Assembly (NCBI RefSeq): GCF_900116875.1
Contig: NZ_FPCC01000017.1
Location: 1 to 64,000, forward strand
Source of the DNA: Butyrivibrio sp. INlla21
Lineage (GTDB): Bacteria > Bacillota > Clostridia > Lachnospirales > Lachnospiraceae
DNA length: 64,000 nucleotides
Direction of reading: 5' to 3'
The notes under the pieces are model-generated. The model worked only from the letters and a program-made list of their open reading frames with translations, was not told the origin of the DNA and ran no database searches. Positions 34,799 to 44,166 of the stretch are shown piece after piece; position 1 is the first letter of the stretch, and the number at the start of each line of letters is the position of its first letter. A program made the translations under genes and the position numbers.

Positions 34799-36571
34799 AT
34801 GGTAAATACTAATATAGATGCGAAAAAAAACAGAATACAGAGCGTGGCTCGTCACGTGGCGCTGCTGCTTCTGGACACGGTGTTGGTGCTGATCTTGTGG
34901 ACTTATGCAACCGCAGACATTGGGCACTACACGGCGAGGATGGACGCGGATATCGCATCTGAGACGCTTCTTGGTGTCAGGATTTTTGAAAATGGCTTCA
35001 GGCAGCCCGATACGTGGGTTGTCTCGACGCATAATTATGTGATAATGGCGCCGAATCTGGCTTCGTTTATTTATCCCATCGTCGGAAAAAACATGAATCT
35101 TGCCATGGGACTTGCGATAGTTATCTTGTTTCTTCTGATGGCATGGCTTATGTATGTCTGCCTGAATGAGGTCGGATTGTCGCATGTCGGCGTGATTTCT
35201 GCGATGATCCTGTCGTTTTCGCTTATGCGAACGAGTGACGACATCCAGCAAATGATCTTTCTGTACGCGGCGTACTACGTCGTGCATTTCATTACGCTGT
35301 TTCTTTTGCTGATCCTCTATAACAGGGCAATTAAAAAAGACAAAGTTTCGCTGTGGGTCTTTGGGCTCACGCTTTTGCTGTCGTTCCTTAACGGGCTTCA
35401 GGGCATGCATGCCGCGCTGTTTTGCTACATGCCGCTTCTCGGAGTCGAGATCGTAAGAAGATTTGTTTCGTTCATAAAAAAAGAAAAGCAGAGCAATTTC
35501 AAGATACTTGGCTGGCTCTTGTCTACTGCGTTTTTGTCGGTATTTGCGACCAAGATCGTCGGCTCATACACGCTCGGCGCAAGCCGCAATATCAGGCATG
35601 CCGGCGAGAAGTTTGTAGAGTATGTGTGGCCTTTTTTCCTTGATGTAATCAGCTTTGAAAATATGCCGGTGCTTGTTGCACTGTTTTGCGTGCTCGCCGC
35701 GGTCGGATATTTCTTCATGGTAAAAGAACTTTTGACGGGCGGAAAAGAAAGCTTGGCCGGCGCGGAAGGTGGCGCGGGAGCCGCAGCGGAGGGATTACCT
35801 TCGGCGGAGGGAAAAGAGCTTGCGCCTGCGTGCGCGGGAGCGCCCGCAAGTTCTCCGTTCTGGAGCATGCTTGCGTTTCCGTTCGGAGTTATCGTGTGTA
35901 TGCTTTCTTCGACATTCACTACGGCCGAGGCCGCGCCTCGCTACTATGTTATGATCTTGTTTGTGGTCGGCATCGGAGTCGCGCTGTTTATGCATTTCTT
36001 GAAAGAGTTGCTTGAAAAGAGAAATTGCAAGCTTGCGGAATCGAAAGCCGGAAACCGCATTGGAAAAGGCGATGAATCTGAAGCCGGAAACCGCAGTGGC
36101 AAAAACGGCATGATGATTGCAAGCTATGTTGCGCTCGCGGTGGCTGCGCTTGTTATAGTCTACGGAACGGATAAGGCATATATTTTCAACAAAGATCTTA
36201 TCGTGAACGACAATTCTTCTGATTGGGCTACCGTCAAGGTTGCCCGCTGGATGGAAGACCATGGTTATGAGTATGGTTATTCTACTTTCAACCACGCCAA
36301 TCCGATAACGGTTATGAGCAATAACAAGGTCAAGGTTCGCGCCGTCAATTCTATGAAAGAGATGCAGGGCGCCAAGTGGCTTTCCGACAAGACATGGTAT
36401 CCGCCGTACAGATCAAGCGAAGGCCCGACCTGCTATATTGTCAGCGATTCAGGCGATGAGGACTTCGCGGAATTCCTGGCTGCGCAGCATCCCACGATTA
36501 TCGAAGAGGATGATGTCGAAGGCTATTCGATCTACGTCCTTGACCACGACTACACGGTGTGGGTGGATTGA
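34799..36571 (+). CDS. multi-TM GT-C-like membrane protein
   Basis: 590 residues, about 10-11 TM helices, then a roughly 120-residue extracytoplasmic C-terminal domain. ARMDADIASE and a following loop hold acidic residues where GT-C enzymes have theirs. A GC-rich, Ala/Gly/Glu-rich insert (near residues 315-355) and a repeated EAGNR segment (near 420-435) are low complexity. I cannot name the family. It is the last gene of the transporter operon and is followed by 1 kb of repeats. Confidence 0.6.
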   Translation: MVNTNIDAKKNRIQSVARHVALLLLDTVLVLILWTYATADIGHYTARMDADIASETLLGVRIFENGFRQPDTWVVSTHNYVIMAPNLASFIYPIVGKNMNLAMGLAIVILFLLMAWLMYVCLNEVGLSHVGVISAMILSFSLMRTSDDIQQMIFLYAAYYVVHFITLFLLLILYNRAIKKDKVSLWVFGLTLLLSFLNGLQGMHAALFCYMPLLGVEIVRRFVSFIKKEKQSNFKILGWLLSTAFLSVFATKIVGSYTLGASRNIRHAGEKFVEYVWPFFLDVISFENMPVLVALFCVLAAVGYFFMVKELLTGGKESLAGAEGGAGAAAEGLPSAEGKELAPACAGAPASSPFWSMLAFPFGVIVCMLSSTFTTAEAAPRYYVMILFVVGIGVALFMHFLKELLEKRNCKLAESKAGNRIGKGDESEAGNRSGKNGMMIASYVALAVAALVIVYGTDKAYIFNKDLIVNDNSSDWATVKVARWMEDHGYEYGYSTFNHANPITVMSNNKVKVRAVNSMKEMQGAKWLSDKTWYPPYRSSEGPTCYIVSDSGDEDFAEFLAAQHPTIIEEDDVEGYSIYVLDHDYTVWVD

Positions 36572-36613
36572 GAAAAGGCGAGGAAGCCAGGCCCGGCACT
36601 TTCGCTATTCATG

Positions 36614-36817
36614 CGGCTGCAGGCCGAGTTCCGTGCGTTGCGGGAGTGATGATGAATTGTGTACTGACGCGACAAGTCATACGGCTACAAGCCGAGTGCC
36701 ATACGTTGCGGGAGCGATGAGGAATTGTGTAGTGACGCGACAAGTCAAACGGCTACAAGCCGAGCGCCATGCGTTGCGGGAGCGATGACGAATTGTGTAC
36801 TGACGCGACAAGTTTAA
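36614..36817. repeat. three 68-bp tandem repeats
   Basis: CGGCT begins each unit at 36614, 36682 and 36750, exactly 68 bases apart. Each unit has a small CGGCT-ACA-AGCCG type hairpin, a CGTTGCGGGAG stretch and ends with GACGCGACAAGT. Units two and three are nearly identical. The upstream part, 36572-36613, has no recognisable feature. Confidence 0.85.
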
Positions 36818-36842
36818 TATATGTGGAATTTTGGTAGTATGT

Positions 36843-37347
36843 ACCGCCTGCGAGAGGGTTTGAGCCCTTGCGGCGGTACTTTTTTGCTGGGGCGTACCGC
36901 CTGAGAGGAGATTTTGCTGTGTGGGCGGTGTCTTTCTGCTGAGGCGCACCGCCTGAGAAGAGATTTTGCTGTGTAGGCGGTACTTTTTTGGTGAGGCGCA
37001 CCGCCTGAGAAGAGATTTTGCTGTGTGGGCGGTGTCTTTCTGCTGAGGCGCACCGCCTGAGAAGAGATTTTGCTGTGTAGGCGGTACTTTTTTGGTGAGG
37101 CGCACCGCCTGAGACGAGATTTTGCTGTGTAGGCGGTACTTCTTCCCGAGGGCATACGGGTGGAGGAGAAAAAATGCGCCGAGCACCGTAAAAATTGCTG
37201 GGGCTTTACGGGTGGATGAAAGAATTGCGCTGACAACCCGTAAAAATTGCCGGGGGCATACGGGTGGAGAAAAGAAATGCGCCGAGCACCCGTAAAAATC
37301 GCCGTGCACTTACGGGGGAGATGAAGTTTACGCCTGAGAACCCGTAA
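36843..37347. repeat. array of ten 52-bp hairpin units, two stem types
   Basis: Unit anchors lie at 36843, 36896, 36948, 37000, 37052, 37104, 37156, 37208, 37260 and 37312, 52 bases apart except the first step of 53. The first six units are bounded by ACCGCC and GGCGGT; the last four keep the period but are bounded by TACGGG and CCCGTA (the 37156 unit has ACCGTA). The central GAGATTTTGCTGTGTAGGC of the first type resembles the units at 30830-31182. The stretch has no gene on the forward strand. Confidence 0.9.
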
Positions 37348-37401
37348 GCAAGCCTTCAGGACGTTGTGCAACACATGTTTTGTGATTCTTTTGTGAAGGG
37401 C

Positions 37402-37430
37402 TTGTCTATTCAGTACACTGATGATACAAT
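37402..37430 (+). promoter_or_regulatory. sigma-A-type promoter for GH25 protein
   Basis: TTGTCT at 37402-37407 and TACAAT at 37425-37430 are 17 bases apart. The transcript would have a leader of about 140 bases before the ATG at 37575. Confidence 0.6.
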
Positions 37431-37533
37431 CACAATATATAGTGTATTACTAGGACTAATACAGTGAAACTGATCACGACAAAATACAGGTTTCAAGCCT
37501 TTTTGTAATGGCACTTGGGTAAATGAGGAGAAT

Positions 37534-37569
37534 ATGCTTCGTCAATATATGGCGGGCAGGGTTAGGTAG
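37534..37569 (+). CDS. possible 11-residue leader peptide
   Basis: ATG at 37534 opens MLRQYMAGRVR and stops at 37567-37569, five bases before the GH25 gene start. GAGGAG at 37525-37530 precedes it by three bases, a short spacing. It could couple translation of the large gene. The evidence is limited to the site and the frame. Confidence 0.25.
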   Translation: MLRQYMAGRVR

Positions 37570-37574
37570 AGAGT

Positions 37575-40500
37575 ATGAAAAAGAAGAAATTTGGGTTGTT
37601 CGCCGGTAAAAAAGCCGGTGCAAGACGTAGAGAGAAAGTAACCGACTTCAAGGATTACAGAGACTCATATTACGAAGATGAAGACTTTGAAGACGAATAT
37701 GACAGAGACGACTACGACGACAGAGACTACGCTGAAGATGATGATTACTACAGTGATGACTATGACGATGTAGATCGCAATTACAATAAAGACGACGCTC
37801 GTTATGATGACGAGCGTGATTATCGTGACGATGATCGTTACTATGAAGATGACAGACGCCGTGACGACCGCTACGAAGACGACGTAGATTACCGCGAGGA
37901 TGACCGCTACGAGGATGAAGACGGCGATTATCGCTATGATGACGATGCGGATTACCGCGACGACGATCGTTATGCCGATGAGGAAGATTCGCGCTACGAG
38001 GACACTGAAGGTGATCGTTATGCCGATGATGAAGACTATCGCGCTGACGAGGATGATCGTTACGAGGACGCCGATGATGAAGACTATCGCGCCGACGAAG
38101 ATGACCGCTACGCCGACGATGAAGACTATCGAGACGAAGACGACCGCTACGCCGATGATGTAGACTATCGAGACGAAGACGACCGCTACGCTGATGACGA
38201 AGACTATCGTGACGCTGATGACCGCTACGCCGATGATGAAGACTACCGTGACGCAGAAGATCGCTACGAGGATGAAGACGACGATCGTTACGCGGACGAT
38301 GACTACGACTATGACCGCTATGCGGATGATGAATATGAAGATGATTACGATTATGACAGGTATGACGAGGATGACCGTTATGCCTCTGCTTCTGCGCGCG
38401 GAAATAAGGGCGCTGCATTTGCGGGCAGATCGTCTAAGAGCAAGAGTTTAAAGAGTTCCAAGAAATCTGCGAAATCTCGCAAAGATTCAAGAAAGAAAAA
38501 TAGAAAAGACAGAGATGACAGAGACAACGCTTTTGCGCGTTTCCTTTCATTTGTAAAAGGAACGAGTGCGGTTGAAAGAACTGCTGCGGCTGTCGGAGTT
38601 GTTATTTTGGCAGGTATCATTGCAGCTGTATCTTTCTTTAGCACAGTGGTCGGCAGAAATAAAGAGATAGGCTCTTTTGCCGAAATTGGTTCAAACATGG
38701 GCGATTCACAGGTGGTCGGTCAGAGTGGACTTATTGCTATGGCAGACGCTGAGAAGGCTAAGAGCATGACAGCCGAGATGGTAGAAGGTGACGAGGAAGA
38801 AGAGGAAGAAGAGGAAGAAGAGGAAGACGACGCAGCAGGCGTTAAGATCAACATGAGCCTTACTACCATCAAGAGCGACATGAAGATTAAGTTTGTAAAT
38901 TCCAAGACCAACAAGCTTGTTGCCAGCGTACCTTTCAAGGTTGACGTTGTAACTCCCGACGGATCAAGCACGACTTTCGAGGATGACGACAAGGACGGAA
39001 TCATTTATAAAAAAGAGCTCAAGGCCGGCAAGTACAAAGTTACTCCCATTGCGCTCACAGGAGACTACGCCAAGTACGATCTCGACACCACATCCAAAAC
39101 TCTTAATGTAAAAGACACTGTGGAGATGAAGGCAGTCGATGTCAGCAACGAGATCAAGAAAGAGTCTCAGGTCAATGCTGCAAAAGAGGATACGGCTGTT
39201 CAGACACAGGTTGAATCTGTTTTAAAAGATACGGTTGAGTGGGTAGAGAGCACAAAAACTCCCATCGGTGACGGTGAAGGCGACGGTGAATACGAAAAGA
39301 TTGATAATGATGAAATTGATCTTAAAAAGTATAGCAAGAATGATGCTTTATTTGCCCCCGGAACTTTTGTAAAAACAGCGCTGTTCGCAGCAGTTGGAGA
39401 TGATTCATCACTTCCGGAAAACAAAAATAATTCTACGGACTCAGGTGCTTCAACCGGCACTACCGATAATCAAAATGAGAAAACAGACGAAGAGAAGGCG
39501 GCTGAAGAAGCTGAGAAGCAAAAAGAGATAGAAAAGCAGAAAGAGGCGGAGAGACTTGCTCAGGAACAGAAAGAGAAAGAACAACAAGAGGAGCAAAAAC
39601 GCTTAGAAGAAGAGAAACAGAAACAGGAAGAACAAAAACGCCTGGAAGAAGAGAAGCAGAAGCAGGAAGAGCAAAAGCGCTTAGAAGAGGAGAAAAAGAA
39701 GCAAGAAGAACAGAAGCGATTAGAGGAAGAGAAGAAAAAACAAGAAGCCAATAAACCCAAGAAAATGGCGCTTAGCTGGAATAAAAAGTTGACTGTAGGA
39801 CAGACAATGACAGTAAATGTCACTGATCCCAAATCATATTCACTGGAATTAAAGGATGCCAATGATAAGAATTATGTTGAAATCAGTGGTAAAAATATAA
39901 AGGGACTTAAAGCGAAGGCTAGCGTTGAGATTTTAGTTAAAGCAGATGGATACGATACAGAAACTATTGCCATCAGTATTGAAGATGCCAAATTAAAGAA
40001 TATGGCATTAAGCTATAAAGATAAACTTACTGTTGGTCAGACAATGAATATTAATGTTTCAGATCCTAAAGATTATTCATTGGAACTTAAGAACTCTAAG
40101 GATTCAGAGTTTGTTGAACTAAGTGGAAAGAATATAAAAGGTCTGAAAGCGAAGGATGGTAAAGTTGAGATTCTTGTAAAAGCATCCGGATATAATACTG
40201 AGACGATAGCCATATCAGTAGTTGGTAAGGGCAAACTTATAAATACCGATAAGATAACCCTAAAGAAAGATCAGAAATATAATCTTACTGATGCAGGACT
40301 TAACAAGGACCTCAAAGTAAGTATTAAATCTGACAACACCAAGATTGTAGATATAGATGGTAAGACTCTGATTGCTAAGGGCGCAGGTAAAACAAAGATA
40401 ACTATTTCTTCAGACGGATATGACGCGGCTACAATAGAGGTTACCGTAGCAGACAATGAACCACTTAAGGATAAAGACGGAAATATTCTGTACATCAAGA

Positions 40501-41318
40501 ATTCCGACGGAAAGTATGTAGAAGCAACATATGCAGACTATCTGGCTGATCCTAACAGAAAGTTTTACAGAAAAGCTAAGGCAAAGGAATACAAATACAC
40601 CGGCTGGCAGACGATTGACGGAAAGACTTACTTCTTTAAGAAGGATCATGAGTACGTTACGGGAGAGCAGGTAATTCAGGGTGCGAAGTATACGTTTGGC
40701 GCTGACGGTGTTCTTTCAAGCGGTTCGGGATCGAGAGGAATCGACGTAAGTAAGTGGAACGGTTCGATCGATTGGAAGAAAGTTAAGAACGAAGGAATCG
40801 ATTTTGCTATAATAAGATGTGGATACAGAGGTTCATCTGCGGGTGCGCTTATTGAGGATCCTACTTTCAGGGCCAACATGAAGGGGGCGCAGGCAGCAGG
40901 AATCAAAGTTGGAGTATACTTCTTTACTCAGGCTGTCAACGAAGTTGAGGCGGTTGAGGAAGCATCAATGGTTATCAACCTTTGCAAGGGATACGGATTG
41001 TCATATCCCGTATATCTTGATGTTGAGGGCTCTAACGGACGAGGCGACGGAATCAGCACGGCTCAGCGTACAGCCAACATCAAGGCGTTCTGCGGAACAA
41101 TTCAGAACGCAGGCTACAAGGCAGGTGTATACGCAAACAAGACTTGGTTTACAAGTAAGATCAATACAAGTCAGCTTACAGGCTACAAGATCTGGCTTGC
41201 ACAGTATGCGGCAACTCCGACATACAACGCCACAAGATACGATATGTGGCAGTACACATCCAAGGGCAAAGTATCCGGAATTTCAGGAAACGTAGACATG
41301 AACACTTGGTACAGGTAA
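37575..41318 (+). CDS. membrane-anchored GH25 muramidase with acidic repeat tail
   Basis: 1247 residues. Residues about 20-285 are a cytoplasmic, Asp/Glu/Tyr/Arg-rich tail with 13-residue DDRYADDEDYRDE-type repeats (38100-38255). A Lys/Arg/Ser segment and a TM helix (about 335-358) follow. Outside come a Glu-run (near 405-418), a Cna/Ig-like region, a coiled coil of four 13-residue QKRLEEEKQKQEE repeats (39594-39749), two clear Ig-like repeats (LSWNKKLTVGQT, LSYKDKLTVGQT) plus a third, a choline-binding-like WQTIDGKTYFF stretch, and a C-terminal GH25 lysozyme domain from about 1054 (GIDVSKWNG, YPVYLDVEGS). It cleaves peptidoglycan between MurNAc and GlcNAc, perhaps for wall remodelling during polymer insertion. 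The ATG has AGAGAG upstream. Confidence 0.88.
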   Translation: MKKKKFGLFAGKKAGARRREKVTDFKDYRDSYYEDEDFEDEYDRDDYDDRDYAEDDDYYSDDYDDVDRNYNKDDARYDDERDYRDDDRYYEDDRRRDDRYEDDVDYREDDRYEDEDGDYRYDDDADYRDDDRYADEEDSRYEDTEGDRYADDEDYRADEDDRYEDADDEDYRADEDDRYADDEDYRDEDDRYADDVDYRDEDDRYADDEDYRDADDRYADDEDYRDAEDRYEDEDDDRYADDDYDYDRYADDEYEDDYDYDRYDEDDRYASASARGNKGAAFAGRSSKSKSLKSSKKSAKSRKDSRKKNRKDRDDRDNAFARFLSFVKGTSAVERTAAAVGVVILAGIIAAVSFFSTVVGRNKEIGSFAEIGSNMGDSQVVGQSGLIAMADAEKAKSMTAEMVEGDEEEEEEEEEEEDDAAGVKINMSLTTIKSDMKIKFVNSKTNKLVASVPFKVDVVTPDGSSTTFEDDDKDGIIYKKELKAGKYKVTPIALTGDYAKYDLDTTSKTLNVKDTVEMKAVDVSNEIKKESQVNAAKEDTAVQTQVESVLKDTVEWVESTKTPIGDGEGDGEYEKIDNDEIDLKKYSKNDALFAPGTFVKTALFAAVGDDSSLPENKNNSTDSGASTGTTDNQNEKTDEEKAAEEAEKQKEIEKQKEAERLAQEQKEKEQQEEQKRLEEEKQKQEEQKRLEEEKQKQEEQKRLEEEKKKQEEQKRLEEEKKKQEANKPKKMALSWNKKLTVGQTMTVNVTDPKSYSLELKDANDKNYVEISGKNIKGLKAKASVEILVKADGYDTETIAISIEDAKLKNMALSYKDKLTVGQTMNINVSDPKDYSLELKNSKDSEFVELSGKNIKGLKAKDGKVEILVKASGYNTETIAISVVGKGKLINTDKITLKKDQKYNLTDAGLNKDLKVSIKSDNTKIVDIDGKTLIAKGAGKTKITISSDGYDAATIEVTVADNEPLKDKDGNILYIKNSDGKYVEATYADYLADPNRKFYRKAKAKEYKYTGWQTIDGKTYFFKKDHEYVTGEQVIQGAKYTFGADGVLSSGSGSRGIDVSKWNGSIDWKKVKNEGIDFAIIRCGYRGSSAGALIEDPTFRANMKGAQAAGIKVGVYFFTQAVNEVEAVEEASMVINLCKGYGLSYPVYLDVEGSNGRGDGISTAQRTANIKAFCGTIQNAGYKAGVYANKTWFTSKINTSQLTGYKIWLAQYAATPTYNATRYDMWQYTSKGKVSGISGNVDMNTWYR

Positions 41319-41376
41319 TGCGATACAGCCCTGCGCACTCCGCTGCGCTGGGCGTGAGAAAATGAAACAGGAGTGA

Positions 41377-41411
41377 GGGGCGATTTTGCGAAGCAATTTC
41401 ATTATCGCCCC
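41377..41411. repeat. inverted repeat GGGGCGAT/ATCGCCCC
   Basis: Eight-base perfect arms at 41377-41384 and 41404-41411 between the GH25 gene and the next membrane protein. No T-run follows; it may be a weak terminator or message-stabilising hairpin. Confidence 0.45.
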
Positions 41412-41434
41412 GAATCTATTTTCCGGAGGAAAAT

Positions 41435-42940
41435 ATGAGCAGACGTAGTATGCGAAGATATGCGTCTTTCGAGACGTTGTCCTTTGTTTTGCCATTTATT
41501 TTTTATACGGGATTTGCATTGTTCGACGGGCCTGTTTGGTGCGTCGATTCTCCCAGTTATACGAGTATGGATTTTTCAAGGGAACCGGTTTATCCGTTGT
41601 TCCTTTTGCTGTTTAGAAAGATATTTGAATTATTCGATTGGTCCGGAAAAATGTACGGCCTTGATTCATATCTTTTCCCTGTGATCCTTGTCCAGACTAT
41701 GCTCTGGGTGCACGTTACAGCCAGACTCGGAAAAGAAATTTATGAGGAAGCCGGAAGATTTCTTAACGAAAAAAAGGCATTGTTCCTGGGCTACACTGCG
41801 ATCGCGACGCAGCTCGCGGTTTCTGCGCTCAACAGATTAATGGCAAACAGAGGCTCGATGTACTCTGAGTGCATTATGACGGAGGCACTTGCAATGCCGA
41901 TTCTTGTGATGTTCGTCATTTATCTGTGGAAGCTTCTTAGGAATTTCAGTAACGCCAATCTCATCAAAACATTTTTGCTTGCGATCCTTGCTGCGAGCAT
42001 AAGAAAGCAGATGCTGATCCTACTCATTGTTTGGGGCGGTACGGCGCTTGTGGTTTATCTTATGTCGATCAAAAACAACGGACTTCACAAGCTTTTTACC
42101 ACGATCCTTATGATTTTTGCTGCATATGTTTGTATCAGCGGTGCGGACAGGATCTACAATTATTGTGTGCGCGGCGAGTTCGCGGAGCACATCGGAAACA
42201 GCAAGGGCGGGCTTGATACGGTTCTTTACACAGCGTCCGCTGAGGATAAAGATCTTTTTACCAAGTATGATGAATCCGAGGATTATCCGAATCTTTCCGG
42301 GCTCTATGAGGAGATCTACAATACTTTGCAGGAAAAAGAGCTGACGATAGATTTTGCACCCGGCTATGAGAAAAAAGAAGAATCGACAATCTTTAACAGC
42401 GATTGGGCAGCTATGGCTTCACATTATGCGGACAGCTACGATGTGATCGGTTTTGACGTCGTGCAGGTTAAGTGCGATGAATACGTGGCGGAGAACTTCC
42501 CGGAGCTGGAAGGTACCAAGGCTCAGTTAAAAGAAAATGCGGTAGAGGGAGTTCTTTTTAAGACTCTTTTGAAAAAAGACATCAGTGACGTTTTCCATAA
42601 AAAAGGCGGCGCGGTAAAATACGTATTTACCGCAAATGTACTGAAGGCCTTTGTAATATCGGCGGCAAACATGAGACCCGCGGCACTTATAAAAGCTTCG
42701 TTTTTGATCTATTTCTTTTACCTTGCGATATTTATCATGTTGGCTTTGAAGGCTGCGCAGGGTGCGGGCACAAATGTGACGAACGGCCGAAGAACTTTTT
42801 TGCTTTTATCGTTTATAACTTTTGCGGCAGTCGCCGTAAACTGCGTGGTTACGGGCTCTATGATATTTCCGCAGCCAAGATATATGTGTTACACAATGGG
42901 ACTCTTCTACTTGACTCTGACTTGTGGTATACTGTGCTAG
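41435..42940 (+). CDS. multi-TM GT-C-like membrane protein
   Basis: 501 residues, about 10 TM helices. An early loop, VDSPSYTSMDF, followed by REPVYPLFLLLFR, has the acidic-then-aromatic layout of GT-C-like proteins, and MTEALAMPILV is a conserved-looking TM motif. A hydrophilic loop of about 130 residues (near 240-390) lies outside before the last helices. The exact family is not recognised. GGAGG is seven bases upstream of the ATG. Confidence 0.6.
   Translation: MSRRSMRRYASFETLSFVLPFIFYTGFALFDGPVWCVDSPSYTSMDFSREPVYPLFLLLFRKIFELFDWSGKMYGLDSYLFPVILVQTMLWVHVTARLGKEIYEEAGRFLNEKKALFLGYTAIATQLAVSALNRLMANRGSMYSECIMTEALAMPILVMFVIYLWKLLRNFSNANLIKTFLLAILAASIRKQMLILLIVWGGTALVVYLMSIKNNGLHKLFTTILMIFAAYVCISGADRIYNYCVRGEFAEHIGNSKGGLDTVLYTASAEDKDLFTKYDESEDYPNLSGLYEEIYNTLQEKELTIDFAPGYEKKEESTIFNSDWAAMASHYADSYDVIGFDVVQVKCDEYVAENFPELEGTKAQLKENAVEGVLFKTLLKKDISDVFHKKGGAVKYVFTANVLKAFVISAANMRPAALIKASFLIYFFYLAIFIMLALKAAQGAGTNVTNGRRTFLLLSFITFAAVAVNCVVTGSMIFPQPRYMCYTMGLFYLTLTCGILC
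42925..42933 (+). promoter_or_regulatory. extended -10 promoter for rfb genes
   Basis: TGGTATACT is an extended -10 (TGn plus TATACT) within the last codons of the preceding gene, about 88 bases before rfbB. No good -35 box is visible. Confidence 0.4.
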
Positions 42941-43021
42941 TGTAATTGTCAAAATTATGCTTTCATGACAGTTTCATTGTGATTTTATCTTTTTTGAAAG
43001 GACAATAAGAAGGAAAAAGAA

Positions 43022-44107
43022 ATGAGAACTTATCTTGTGACAGGTGGAGCCGGATTCATCGGTTCTAACTACATCCATTACATGTTTAAGAAGTATGACA
43101 ACGACATCCGCATCATCAACGTGGATGTACTCACATATGCAGGCAATCTCGAGAACCTCAGAGATGTTGAGAATCGCGATAACTACACATTCGTAAGAGC
43201 CGACATCACAGACAGAGAGGCAATCGACAAGATCTTTGCAGAGAACGACATAGACAGAGTTGTTCATTTCGCTGCAGAGAGCCACGTTGACAGATCTATC
43301 GTTAATCCCGAGATCTTCGTTCAGACCAACGTTCTTGGTACAGCTACAATGCTCAATGCTGCCAAGAAGGCGTGGGAGCTTCCCGACGGATCTTTCAAGG
43401 AGGGAAAGAAGTTCCTTCACGTTTCAACTGATGAAGTTTACGGAACACTTGATGACGATCCGAATGCTTATTTCTATGAGACAACTCCTTACGATCCTCA
43501 CAGCCCTTACTCAGCAAGTAAGGCAGGATCCGATATGCTCGTTAAGGCATACATGGACACATACAAGTTCCCTGCTAATATAACAAACTGCTCTAATAAC
43601 TACGGACCTTACCAGTTCCCTGAGAAGCTTATTCCTCTTGTTATCAACAATGCACTCGCAGGAAAAGATCTTCCCGTATACGGCGACGGTAAGAACGTTC
43701 GTGACTGGCTCTATGTTGAGGATCACGCCAAGGCTATCGACATGGTTCAGGAACAGGGCAGACTTTTCGAGACATACAATGTCGGCGGACATAATGAGAA
43801 GCAGAACATCGAGATCGTTAAGACTATCATCGACGTTCTCAAGGAAGAACTTGACGATTCAGATCCCAGAAAGGCACACCTTTCTTACGACCTTATCAAG
43901 TACGTAACAGACAGAAAGGGTCATGACAGAAGATATGCGATTGCGCCCGACAAGATCAAGAGCGAGATCGGCTGGGAGCCTGAGACAATGTTCAAGGAAG
44001 GCATCAGAAAGACAATCAAGTGGTACTTCGAGAACCATGAGTGGATGGAGCACGTTACAAGCGGTGACTACGAGAAGTACTATGATGCAATGTATTCAAA
44101 CAAATAA
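43022..44107 (+). CDS. rfbB: dTDP-glucose 4,6-dehydratase
   Basis: 361 residues. LVTGGAGFIGSNY is the NAD loop; FAAESHVDRSI, VSTDEVYGTL and YSASKAGSD are the RmlB active-site motifs; CSNNYGPYQFPEKLIPL is family-specific. It converts dTDP-glucose to dTDP-4-keto-6-deoxyglucose in the cytoplasm, the second step toward dTDP-rhamnose. AAGGA precedes the ATG. Upstream of rfbA and rfbC. Confidence 0.97.
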   Translation: MRTYLVTGGAGFIGSNYIHYMFKKYDNDIRIINVDVLTYAGNLENLRDVENRDNYTFVRADITDREAIDKIFAENDIDRVVHFAAESHVDRSIVNPEIFVQTNVLGTATMLNAAKKAWELPDGSFKEGKKFLHVSTDEVYGTLDDDPNAYFYETTPYDPHSPYSASKAGSDMLVKAYMDTYKFPANITNCSNNYGPYQFPEKLIPLVINNALAGKDLPVYGDGKNVRDWLYVEDHAKAIDMVQEQGRLFETYNVGGHNEKQNIEIVKTIIDVLKEELDDSDPRKAHLSYDLIKYVTDRKGHDRRYAIAPDKIKSEIGWEPETMFKEGIRKTIKWYFENHEWMEHVTSGDYEKYYDAMYSNK

Positions 44108-44119
44108 TGTATGAATTGC

Positions 44120-44142
44120 GGTGGCGCAGTGATGCGCCAACC
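44120..44142. repeat. small hairpin between rfbB and rfbA
   Basis: GGCGCA and TGCGCC around a GTGA loop, just ahead of the rfbA ribosome binding site. It might affect message processing between the two genes. Confidence 0.3.
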
Positions 44143-44166
44143 GTGGAATTATAGGAGATTACACAA

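Noticed and set aside
30830-37347. CRISPR array
   Set aside because: Units vary throughout and lack constant repeats with unique spacers; no cas genes are nearby.
36677-37374. Reverse-strand ORFs of about 186-210 codons over the 52-base array
   Set aside because: Same reason: repeat-derived, low-complexity, no start signal.
37648-38418. Reverse-strand ORF rich in His and Arg
   Set aside because: Shadow of the Asp/Tyr/Arg repeat coding region of the GH25 protein.
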